From Planctomycetota bacterium (GTDB lineage: Bacteria > Planctomycetota > UBA8742 > SKZP01 > JAIOTL01), in the NCBI GenBank assembly GCA_021106775.1, contig JAIOTL010000191.1, positions 1-17,011 of the forward strand: a DNA stretch of 17,011 nt, read 5' to 3'. Numbering within the stretch: position 1 is the stretch's first letter; every line of letters starts with the position of its first letter. Under the pieces are notes generated by a model. It made no database searches. It had not been told where the DNA came from and saw only the letters and a program-made list of their open reading frames with translations. Made by a program: the position numbers and the translations under genes. Shown here in pieces: positions 8,551 through 15,395 of the stretch.

Positions 8551-8703
8551 TGCTTTGTCAAGAAAGTAGTTAAGGCTTCAAAAAAACTGTCATTCCCAAC
8601 TCGATTGGGAATCCAGCAGAAGTCAGAATATAATATTGTATCAGTTTGGATTCCCGTTTTCACGGGAATGACAATCCTTCGAAACTTGCTTGACAGTGTA
8701 CTA
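8548..8703 (+). repeat. MITE-like hairpin repeat, copy 2 (best preserved)
   Basis: A 156-bp element between two convergent genes. Ends: TAGTGCTTTGTCAAG on the left and CTTGACAGTGTACTA on the right, an inverted pair starting and ending with TA. Inside are a hairpin with CCCAA/TTGGG stem at 8592-8612 and a GAAA-loop hairpin (read on the minus strand) at 8650-8669, stem ATTCCCGT/ACGGGAAT. Its left TA is part of the stop codon of the small upstream gene. No ORF. Next to it, 8733-8750 holds a short stretch, TGTCATTGCGAGCGAAG, that looks like a fragment of another dispersed repeat type. Confidence 0.85.
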
Positions 8704-8762
8704 GGTTGTTAAACCTGCATTTTCGAAAAGCCATGTCATTGCGAGCGAAGTTTCAATGTTCA

Positions 8763-8790
8763 ACAAAATTTCGAACATGTTCATCGAAAT
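8763..8790 (-). terminator. Possible intrinsic terminator overlapping a stop codon
   Basis: On the minus strand ATTTCGA (8784-8790) pairs with TCGAAAT (8768-8774) across nine bases and is followed by TTTTGTT. The TGA stop of the signal-peptide gene lies within the loop. The stem is only seven base pairs and AT-rich and the T run is broken, so this is a weak candidate. Confidence 0.35.
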
Positions 8791-10115
8791 ATTAAATCCG
8801 TTAAACTACCTGAATACTCAAGTTTTTTGTTCTTAAACAAAACGGAAATCTGAAATTTGTAGTTTATGTCCTTGATTTTGGCAAGCCAGAGTCCGTCAAA
8901 CCTTAAATACTCCGAGTATATACCGTCTGGTAGACAATCTCTAGGTGAATTTATCTTAAATGGTTCTGATTTGAAAACCATTTTGCTGTTCTGATCATGA
9001 ATTTTCATGGTGATAGTGGAATCAGGGAGAACATCAGCAAGAATTTCCTTGTTTTTGGTTAAAAATATCATGTTAACCGTAAAATAGTCCGGCACATCAT
9101 CATTGTTGTCATCAACCATGAATGCAAACGGAATGAAAGAATCGGGATTTTCGGTTTTTTGTGAAAATTCAATCGATTGCTTGATATCTGTTAGAATTTT
9201 ATGTTCTTTGTCAGATTTTTCATACTCGAATATCATAATAACCCGAATATCTCTTTTTGCCCATACATGCAGATTCAGGTTCCTCGATTTTGTGAAATTC
9301 CCGTAAAAATCAACTGTTTCAACCTCGTCAGCATGTGCAGTATTTCCGTTAATTCTCCTGAAACCAAGTCTGTCAACCATTTTCGACTCTATATCGTTGG
9401 CAATTTTGCGAGTAGACTTCCGCGAATTATAAACATAGCATTGAACTTTTAACGAATCAAGTTTACCAACAAACACCGAATCAATTACAGGTAGATTGTA
9501 CTTCATCGTTGATGGCATAAGAACTGTAGCGTATTTGCTGAGTAAAATTTTGTCATATCCAGTTACCGATTTTTCAGGCACTTTTATTTTATTGAGAATC
9601 TCGTACCAGTATTTATCAACGCTTGCATAAGATGCGTATTTTGAGATTAACTCAACTGAAAACACAGAATTGCCGACCTTAAACACGTAAAATGCATGAA
9701 CATTCTGCTTTGAATCCTGAAAAAAAAGTGAATTAATCTGTTTATTATCAAGAGTTAATGTCTCCTCTTTATTGAGTTTGAAACCTGTAGCATTCAACGA
9801 CGTCTTGATTTTCTCGACAATCGCTGACGTAGCATTGTCTGTGTAATCATGGATTTTGAGCCTGGCTTTGTCTTCTGAGTCTGAAATTTGCATAAAAGTA
9901 ATTGCTCTGGGGTCCTGGTCATCAGATTTTACATTTAACCAGAAATCCATAAAAGATTTGCTTAAGGATAATTTGGCATGAGTTTGGGGCAAAATTGCCT
10001 TAAACGCGGGTTTAGCAATCTGGAATCGGATTTTGTTGTTACTCTGCGTATTTGCGAGATTTATAAGCAAGATGGCGGTTAATGCTGCGCATACAATGAA
10101 AACTGAATTTTTCAT
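8781..10115 (-). CDS. Secreted protein with two similar alpha/beta halves, unknown function
   Basis: 444 residues. Seen: an N-terminal signal peptide (K-N-S, then a hydrophobic run to about residue 21, with ANTQS as likely cleavage area), so it is exported. Two regions look like repeats of one fold. Residues about 35-185 contain AIVEKIKTSLNATGFKLN, then FYVFKVGNSVFSVELI, then WYEILNKIKV. Residues about 190-320 contain KIANDIESKMVDRLGFRRI, then LHVWAKRDIRVIMIFEY, then ILTDIKQSIEF. In each, a helix leads into a strand pair and a closing helix. The last quarter is beta-rich and has VDDNNDDVPDYF, a calcium-loop-like motif, followed by a segment on bringing out extensional strands (TVNMIF, ITMKI, FQISVLF). 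I recognise no named family. It is divergent from the single-pass gene at 10431, with which it shares a 315-base promoter region and the Asp/Asn motif. ATG at 10115; the ribosome site GGGATT is modest. Confidence 0.8.
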   Translation of the reverse strand: MKNSVFIVCAALTAILLINLANTQSNNKIRFQIAKPAFKAILPQTHAKLSLSKSFMDFWLNVKSDDQDPRAITFMQISDSEDKARLKIHDYTDNATSAIVEKIKTSLNATGFKLNKEETLTLDNKQINSLFFQDSKQNVHAFYVFKVGNSVFSVELISKYASYASVDKYWYEILNKIKVPEKSVTGYDKILLSKYATVLMPSTMKYNLPVIDSVFVGKLDSLKVQCYVYNSRKSTRKIANDIESKMVDRLGFRRINGNTAHADEVETVDFYGNFTKSRNLNLHVWAKRDIRVIMIFEYEKSDKEHKILTDIKQSIEFSQKTENPDSFIPFAFMVDDNNDDVPDYFTVNMIFLTKNKEILADVLPDSTITMKIHDQNSKMVFKSEPFKINSPRDCLPDGIYSEYLRFDGLWLAKIKDINYKFQISVLFKNKKLEYSGSLTDLIFR

Positions 10116-10172
10116 AATAATCCCGAATTTTATTTCCTTAATTCTTTTTGGTATTTATCCTGAATACTTCTG

Positions 10173-10201
10173 TTTATAAACAAATACGCACGATAAATCA
10201 A
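10173..10201 (-). promoter_or_regulatory. Candidate sigma-70 promoter for the secreted-protein gene
   Basis: On the minus strand TTGATT, exactly 17 bases, then TATAAA. The start point would fall near 10166, giving a leader of about 50 bases before the ATG at 10115. The match is good, but the surroundings are AT-rich. Confidence 0.5.
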
Positions 10202-10225
10202 AATATTGGTTAATAAATGAAAAGT

Positions 10226-10254
10226 TTTACACATGAAAAAATATACATTATAAA
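10226..10254 (+). promoter_or_regulatory. Candidate sigma-70 promoter for the single-pass gene
   Basis: TTTACA, exactly 17 bases, then TATAAA. A start near 10262 would give a leader of about 170 bases before the ATG at 10431. Its -35 box lies 24 bases from that of the opposing promoter, so the two could share control. Confidence 0.5.
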
Positions 10255-10430
10255 ATCGAAGATAAGCTTCATGATTTATAAAATGTGCTGTATAATTACG
10301 TTAAGATAAAAAAACACTGAAAATCTGTGATTTATAATAAGATAAATGAGTAAATTTCGATGTTATTGTGTTTATTATCATGAAAGTAACTTGTTTGTAC
10401 ATAATGCAAAACTGATGAGCATTAAGAAAT

Positions 10431-12623
10431 ATGAGGAAATTTGACGACAATAAATGGCTGAAGGACGCAATTGCCTATATTTCGGGTGAAATGACCGAAA
10501 AAGCAGAAAATGCGTTTAATGCAAAACTGAAAGAAAACTCAAAGCTTTCACAGAAATTCGAATTACTAAAAAAGATTTGGTTCATCGATAATAAAGATTT
10601 GAAAATGCTGGATAATCGCTGGGATTCGATTAAACAACAATTAATCGAAGAAATTGCGTTCTGCTCATATATCCGCAAAGCAAATAGCGAACAACCCGAT
10701 AAAATAAGCGTTTCAATTCTCAAAAATACTGAAAATGAAATTTCCACTGACAAGCTGCAAAAACTTGAAAAACTCGCGAATTCAATCTTCACCGACGATG
10801 AAAAATGTTGGATAGCTCCCAGAAAAGACATCTGGAGTGGTGTAAAACACGAGATTATCAAAGAATTGCAACACTCAAAAAGAATACATCCGCAAAAAAG
10901 CGAGAGAAAACCGAAAAAAACTCCGTCAATGCTCAAAATCGCAGCAAATAAGAGAAAATTTAATCGAAATGTCTTGATAACCGGCATTGCATCTGCTGCT
11001 GCAGTTATTTCTTTATTTTTGATACTTTTCGTGTTTACTCCTGATACTTCAACAAAGTATGCAACCGATGATTCTGCCGATTACAATATCCCCGACGAAA
11101 AAGAAATTCCGAAAATTTTGCCTGATACCGTCGATGTCATTGATGTTGAAATGAATAAGGTGGTTTTGCCTGAAGATAAACCTAACAACGACAATGAAGT
11201 AAAAAAGGATGATTTTGAGGTTGTTGAGAAATCCATAGATGACAAAAAAGACGTAGTTGATAATAAAATCCCTGATAATGTCGAAAATAAAAAGGAAAGC
11301 GATGATGTTGATGATGATAAGCCGAAAATTGTAATCGAAAATAAAACAGATAAGAAAGACGATAAGGAAAATACTCCTGAGAAGAAGGAAGTGGAAGACA
11401 TAATACGTGGTTCCGAAACTCAGGAATTCGTTTATCGAGCAAAATATATCGATTTTGACCCTGAAAAGCTTAAGTTTACAACACCTGACAAATTCGGAAT
11501 TAGACTTAATTTCATGTATGATTCATCAGAAAACAAATTTAATGTTTACGATGTCAATTTACCCACGAAAGAAAGCGGTTTCAAGGTTACTGTTGACGGA
11601 AAGAACAATCTTCTTGCAGATTTGAACAATGACGGTGTTTTCGAGAGTCGCTTTAGCAACAGCACATATAAAAATTACCATTTGATTTATGATGCTGAAA
11701 AATCCGTCAAATTTTCGTACAGATTGAAATTTGTGCGTAATAAAACTATCTGGTCGATTATGCCTGCAAGTGGTTTTATTGCGAAAAAGTCGTATATGAA
11801 AAAGTCGATTTTGTTGATAGACGCTAACATTAACGGCATGTTCAACGATACGAATAAGGATTATGTTCAGTTTGGTGATGAAGAAATACAGATTCTCAGC
11901 ACTTTGAATTGTGCTTCCGATAATTGGGTTAAAATTCAGCCTAAGGCATCTGGACAATCGATAAAAATTCTTAAGACAATACCGCAGAATATTGGTCTTC
12001 TCAGGATAGAATCGGAATATCAAGAAAACGTAATGTTAAAATGGTTGTCAATAAAAGGTGATGTTGCATCGATAACCAGAACCAGCGATTCGGTTAATGA
12101 CATAATGCTACCGATCGGCGAATACACAATTGTCAAAGGTATTGTTGGCAACGGCAAATCAGCAATAGAATTCAGTGGGAATCCTGATTTTAAATTCAAG
12201 ATTTTCCAGAATAATGCAACAATCGTCAAAATCGGCGGTGAATTAACTCTAAGCCTGGTAAAATCTGCAAAACGTGACAATAAAATGATTATAAACCGGG
12301 AAAATCTTATCTTGGTGGGACAAAACGGTGAAATATATAACAAAATTCTACTGAAAAACGGCAGTTCTCGCATAAATGGAAACAACTTTGAGCTTTTGAA
12401 CATTAAAAATTCGTTCATAAAATCCGAAGATGTTCTGAATTATCAGAGAAATTTAAATATTCAGAGTACTGTTGGTAGCAATCTGATATACATATCAATC
12501 CCTAAATTCAAGGAGCCCGGGCTTTATTTACTATACCTTGTTGAAGAAAAATTTAGCAGATTTCTCACCGGAAAATCTGTAACAAGCGTGCCGATTAAAA
12601 TCAATGTTGTAAAACCTAAATAA
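10431..12623 (+). CDS. Single-pass membrane protein: anti-sigma-like N-terminus, acidic linker, secreted beta-rich domain
   Basis: 730 residues. Seen: residues 8-50 (WLKDAIAYISGEMTEKAENA and the following helix) follow the pattern of membrane anti-sigma factors of the 'one-helix, acts on ECF sigma' type, but there is no HxxxCxxC zinc motif. A W-x-x-[IV]-K-x-x-[LI]-I-x-E motif occurs twice, at about 63-74 (RWDSIKQQLIEEI) and 134-145 (IWSGVKHEIIKEL). One membrane helix is at about 181-202. Then come about 120 residues rich in D, E and K (low complexity, probably an extended spacer). The outer domain (about 330-730) has Asp/Asn loops DLNNDGVFES and DANINGMFNDTNKDY and, later, IMLPIGEYTI. Inferred: cytoplasmic N-terminus, sensor or surface domain outside. 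No sigma-factor gene lies beside it, so the anti-sigma role is a suggestion only. The ATG at 10431 has a poor ribosome site; an ATG at 10414 runs into a stop. Confidence 0.85.
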   Translation: MRKFDDNKWLKDAIAYISGEMTEKAENAFNAKLKENSKLSQKFELLKKIWFIDNKDLKMLDNRWDSIKQQLIEEIAFCSYIRKANSEQPDKISVSILKNTENEISTDKLQKLEKLANSIFTDDEKCWIAPRKDIWSGVKHEIIKELQHSKRIHPQKSERKPKKTPSMLKIAANKRKFNRNVLITGIASAAAVISLFLILFVFTPDTSTKYATDDSADYNIPDEKEIPKILPDTVDVIDVEMNKVVLPEDKPNNDNEVKKDDFEVVEKSIDDKKDVVDNKIPDNVENKKESDDVDDDKPKIVIENKTDKKDDKENTPEKKEVEDIIRGSETQEFVYRAKYIDFDPEKLKFTTPDKFGIRLNFMYDSSENKFNVYDVNLPTKESGFKVTVDGKNNLLADLNNDGVFESRFSNSTYKNYHLIYDAEKSVKFSYRLKFVRNKTIWSIMPASGFIAKKSYMKKSILLIDANINGMFNDTNKDYVQFGDEEIQILSTLNCASDNWVKIQPKASGQSIKILKTIPQNIGLLRIESEYQENVMLKWLSIKGDVASITRTSDSVNDIMLPIGEYTIVKGIVGNGKSAIEFSGNPDFKFKIFQNNATIVKIGGELTLSLVKSAKRDNKMIINRENLILVGQNGEIYNKILLKNGSSRINGNNFELLNIKNSFIKSEDVLNYQRNLNIQSTVGSNLIYISIPKFKEPGLYLLYLVEEKFSRFLTGKSVTSVPIKINVVKPK

Positions 12624-12657
12624 TTTTCGTTGATTCAGAATTTATGCTGAAACACCC

Positions 12658-12823
12658 TAATTTACTGTCAAGAAACAATTGATGGGTGTCATTCCTGCGA
12701 AAGCAGGCGGACAAAGTCCTTTAATTATCCAGAACTTTGAATTTTCTAGTATTCGCTGGATTCCCAATCAAGTTGGGAATGACAATACTGTGAACCCTTT
12801 AATACTTTCTTGACATTGCCCTA
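12658..12823 (-). repeat. MITE-like hairpin repeat, copy 3
   Basis: A 166-bp element in the 324-base gap between the single-pass gene and RNase D. Ends: TA then ATTTACTGTCAAG on the left, and CTTGACATTGCCC then TA on the right. Core: a GAAA-loop hairpin from 12691 (stem CCTGC/GCAGG, its outer pairs lost) and a perfect hairpin at 12760-12780 with CCCAA/TTGGG stem. The right arm, reverse-complemented, matches the left arm of copy 4 closely (AAGAAAGTATTAAAGGGTTC in both). No ORF. The rest of the gap holds the RNase D leader and a terminator hairpin. Confidence 0.85.
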
Positions 12824-12856
12824 ATTGGCAGTGTTTACATAAAAACAAAGGAACAT

Positions 12857-12886
12857 TTGATAAGTATGATAAATAATATATATTAA
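12857..12886 (+). promoter_or_regulatory. Possible leader peptide upstream of the terminator hairpin
   Basis: A nine-codon frame from TTG reads LISMINNIY and then TAA, with AAGGA four bases upstream. Three of its codons are ATA isoleucine. It ends six bases before the terminator stem, the arrangement seen in attenuators. So short a frame is easily due to chance. Confidence 0.2.
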
Positions 12887-12891
12887 CGATG

Positions 12892-12916
12892 CCCGACCGA
12901 GTCGGGTTTTTATTTT
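12892..12916 (+). terminator. Intrinsic terminator in the RNase D leader
   Basis: CCCGAC, loop CGA, GTCGGG, then TTTTTATTTT: a six-pair GC-rich stem followed at once by a T run, a textbook Rho-independent terminator. It stands 31 bases before the RNase D ATG and about 270 bases after the preceding gene. It may end the upstream transcript, or act within the RNase D leader. Confidence 0.8.
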
Positions 12917-12947
12917 ACAGCTACCTTTGAAAGGCTACGAGAATCAA

Positions 12948-14141
12948 ATGTCAGTTGAGTTCACACTTATCGATAACGAAGCAACATTTCACTCGGTTTT
13001 GAAAGAGTTTGAAACCCAAATGCCAGATAAATTGGCGATTGATACCGAATTTATACCGGAAAAGACGTACATCCCGATTTTAAGCCTGCTGCAAGTCTGT
13101 GCAAACAATCGAATATTCCTTTTTGACCCAATTAAACTCGATTTGAAACCTCTTGCCGAATATTTCGAGAATGCGGAAATCATCTTTCATTCGGGTGCTC
13201 AGGACTTATTTCTTCTTGAGAACCTTTTCGAAATACGCTTAGACAATTATTTTGACACGCAGATTGCTGCTTCTCTGGTCAGTTGTTCCGGCAAACGCTC
13301 TTATGCCGACCTGTGTATGAAATATCTCAACATCGAAATAAACAAAGGTGAAACTCTCACAAAATGGGACAAACGCCCGTTAAATGGGAAACAACTTAGG
13401 TATGCAGCAAACGATGTCATTCATTTGTTCCCGCTTTATCGAAGATTAACAAAAAAAATCGAAGCAATGGGACGTAGTTCCTGGGTTAATGAAGAATTCG
13501 ATAAATTGCGCGTGCAGGTGGGTAATTTATGTGCAAATGAAAATAATTTCCTGAAAATCAAGCACTTGTGGAAGCTGAAAATTGATGAAGTCGGCATCGC
13601 CAGAGAATTGTATTATTGGCGTGAAACTCGGGCTATCGAGAAAAACCAGAAGCCTAAGCAAATTTTGTCGGACCATCAATTAATACAAATTGCGCACTCC
13701 AGACCGGAAAATCTGGATGATTTGAGCAGGCTGCGTAGTATTCCCAAGAAAATGCTGGAAATTGACGGCGAACATCTGCTTGAATTGATTTTGAAAGGCT
13801 ATGAATCCGAGATTACCGAGTTACCTGAAAAACCTGCGAATAACTGGCTTACGCCTGAGCAAAAAATCAGCTTTGAGTTTATGGAATTGGTAATCAGGCT
13901 GATTTCAATCAGGAATAAGGTTTCAGATATTTTTTTAACCGAGGGAAAAATACTTAATAAACTTATCAAAGCAAAAAAGGAAAATCAGTTTTCTGAATTT
14001 CTCGACAATCTCAATGGCTGGCGCGGCAAGCTTCTGCGACCGTATTTCAAAGCTTTTCTGGATAATGACATTATACTCAAACCAACTAAGAACGGCAATT
14101 CACTTGAAGTCATTATTAACGGCAAAAAAAACACTAAATAA
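12948..14141 (+). CDS. rnd: Ribonuclease D (DEDDy 3'-5' exonuclease with HRDC domain)
   Basis: RNase D trims the 3' ends of tRNA precursors and other small RNAs. Numbering from the ATG at 12948 (397 residues): Exo I D32-T-E34 (LAIDTEFI), Exo II D86 (HSGAQD) and Exo III Y152-AAN-D156 (YAANDVIHL). These four acidic residues plus the tyrosine form the DEDDy site. Other family marks are SLLQVC, FDTQIAASL and the helix LTKWDKRPL. An HRDC domain lies at about 215-285 (LSDHQLIQIAHSRPENLDDL), and a second HRDC-like helical bundle reaches the C-terminus, as in RNase D of E. coli type. A TTG seven codons upstream is possible but lacks a ribosome site. A terminator hairpin lies 31 bases before the start, which leaves no room for a promoter between them. 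nuoJ follows after 115 bases. Confidence 0.95.
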   Translation: MSVEFTLIDNEATFHSVLKEFETQMPDKLAIDTEFIPEKTYIPILSLLQVCANNRIFLFDPIKLDLKPLAEYFENAEIIFHSGAQDLFLLENLFEIRLDNYFDTQIAASLVSCSGKRSYADLCMKYLNIEINKGETLTKWDKRPLNGKQLRYAANDVIHLFPLYRRLTKKIEAMGRSSWVNEEFDKLRVQVGNLCANENNFLKIKHLWKLKIDEVGIARELYYWRETRAIEKNQKPKQILSDHQLIQIAHSRPENLDDLSRLRSIPKKMLEIDGEHLLELILKGYESEITELPEKPANNWLTPEQKISFEFMELVIRLISIRNKVSDIFLTEGKILNKLIKAKKENQFSEFLDNLNGWRGKLLRPYFKAFLDNDIILKPTKNGNSLEVIINGKKNTK

Positions 14142-14203
14142 TATAAGTTGTGGCTCAAACAGTTTTGTGACACTCCAAGAAAAATTTCGCAATTGAAAAT
14201 GCG

Positions 14204-14231
14204 TTGATTATTCGATTACGTTTGATATTTT
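14204..14231 (+). promoter_or_regulatory. Weak candidate promoter for nuoJ-nuoK
   Basis: TTGATT, 16 bases, TATTTT, ending 25 bases before the nuoJ ATG. Two of the six -10 bases are off and the spacer is one base short of ideal. Confidence 0.3.
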
Positions 14232-14256
14232 CAGTTAGAGTGCTTTAATTGCACGT

Positions 14257-15027
14257 ATGTTTTATGAGGATATTCAGGTGTTTGCATTCACTCCTTTCGA
14301 TTTGTTCTTTTTTGTCGTAGCGATAGCAACAATTGCTTCCGCATTGTGGATTCTAATCAGCAGAAACATTATCCATGCTGCCATCGGGTTGCTGTTCACG
14401 CTTTTCGGTGTTGGCGGTATGTATCTGATGTTAGCATCGGATTTTTTGGGCTTTCTCCAGCTTTTCATTTACATCGGCGCAACCATGGTTCTGATTATGT
14501 TTGGAATTATGCTAACCCGACGTGAAGAAAGGGGTTGTGATGACAAAGTTACGCTGTCTCAGCGTTTATCATCGCGAGTTTCCACAATTGTCGGTTTATC
14601 TATTGCAGGGGCGGTTTTTGCCTTCTTGTTTGTGATTCTAATTGTCGCAGGCGGTGAGCAATGGGAAAAGCAACCCGCGGTTAGTGTTGAACCTCCGACG
14701 GGCTTACTCGGCGAAAAACTTCTGACTGAATATGTTTATGCTTTTGAGATAATTTCGGTGTTTCTGATGGTCGCTCTCATTGGAGCAGCATATCTTGCGC
14801 GCAGGCGTGAAGTACCAGTTAGGAAAACACAAGAAACTGAAGTCGAACAAATTGCTGATGCAAATTCACCTTCTGAGCAAATCGACCCAGAGGAAATAAA
14901 TAATATGCCTGATGAGCCTGACAAACCTGACGTTGATGATGAAGAAAAATTCAGCGACGAAGAAAACGAAAAAGTTGAGGAAGACGAAATTTCCAACGAC
15001 AAAGACGATGCTGAGGAGGAAAAATAA
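14257..15027 (+). CDS. nuoJ: NADH-quinone oxidoreductase subunit J with long acidic C-terminal tail
   Basis: NuoJ (ND6) is a membrane subunit of the proton-pumping arm of complex I. Seen: five hydrophobic helices between residues 13 and 183; the family core is SRNIIHAAIGLLFTLFGVGG, then FLGFLQLFIYIGATMVLIMFGIML, where the IYIGA-MVL stretch is the most conserved part of NuoJ (its pi-bulge helix). The protein runs to 256 residues. The last 65 or so, after RRREVPVRKT, are an acidic, low-complexity tail rich in D and E, which the usual 165-200-residue NuoJ lacks. The ATG at 14257 has no clear ribosome site; an in-frame GTG at 14278 has GAGGA seven bases upstream and may be the true start. Its stop overlaps the nuoK start (TAATG). 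No nuoI or nuoA-H precedes it. Confidence 0.95.
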   Translation: MFYEDIQVFAFTPFDLFFFVVAIATIASALWILISRNIIHAAIGLLFTLFGVGGMYLMLASDFLGFLQLFIYIGATMVLIMFGIMLTRREERGCDDKVTLSQRLSSRVSTIVGLSIAGAVFAFLFVILIVAGGEQWEKQPAVSVEPPTGLLGEKLLTEYVYAFEIISVFLMVALIGAAYLARRREVPVRKTQETEVEQIADANSPSEQIDPEEINNMPDEPDKPDVDDEEKFSDEENEKVEEDEISNDKDDAEEEK

Positions 15028-15383
15028 TGGATTTCACAAACTTGCTTATTCTGGCAGCACAAAATCATAGCGTCGGTTTAACACATTTTCTCATCGTCAG
15101 CATAATCCTTTTTTCCATCGGCATCGGTGTCATCCTCGTAAAACGCAACGCAATCTGGATATTGATGGGCATTGAACTCATCCTGAATGCTTCTGGCTTG
15201 AATTTCGTGGCTTTCGGCTTTTTCAACGACGGCGAATTCCCGCATCTCGACGGGCAGATAATGACAATTTTCATCATAATCATCGCCGCCGCCGAAGCTG
15301 CAATCGGTCTCGCAATTATTTTCCTGATTTATCATCATCGCAAAAGCATTGACCCCGACGAATTAACCGAACTCAAAGGCTAA
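15027..15383 (+). CDS. nuoK: NADH-quinone oxidoreductase subunit K
   Basis: NuoK (ND4L) is a three-helix membrane subunit of complex I, involved in proton transfer. 118 residues, slightly longer than the usual 100. Seen: helices at about 19-38, 43-66 and 78-103. The two conserved membrane glutamates are present: E50 in LMGIELILNASGLNF and E90 in AAAEAAIGLAI, corresponding to E36 and E72 of E. coli. The loop between helices two and three (FNDGEFPHLDGQ) is a few residues longer. The start overlaps the nuoJ stop and has GAGGAGGA six bases upstream, a strong site, so the two are co-translated. The nuoL gene expected next is absent; repeat copy 4 and a gene on the other strand follow. Confidence 0.96.
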   Translation: MDFTNLLILAAQNHSVGLTHFLIVSIILFSIGIGVILVKRNAIWILMGIELILNASGLNFVAFGFFNDGEFPHLDGQIMTIFIIIIAAAEAAIGLAIIFLIYHHRKSIDPDELTELKG

Positions 15384-15395
15384 ACTACATTTGCT

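Larger units (their letters stand above)
10116..10430. other. AT-rich divergent intergenic region
   Basis: This 315-base gap separates two divergently read genes. It holds two back-to-back sigma-70-like promoters (listed separately) and is otherwise very rich in A and T. I see no RNA gene, riboswitch or clear operator palindrome. The plus-strand leader would be about 170 bases long, which leaves room for unseen regulation. Confidence 0.6.

Noticed and set aside
11081..11401. Serine/phenylalanine-rich minus-strand frame of 106 codons
   Set aside because: It is the reverse image of the D/K/E-rich linker of the single-pass protein; low-complexity DNA keeps the other frame open.
12636..12653. 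TTCAG/CTGAA hairpin after the single-pass gene
   Set aside because: Only five pairs, and no T run; the stronger stop signal is at 12892-12916.
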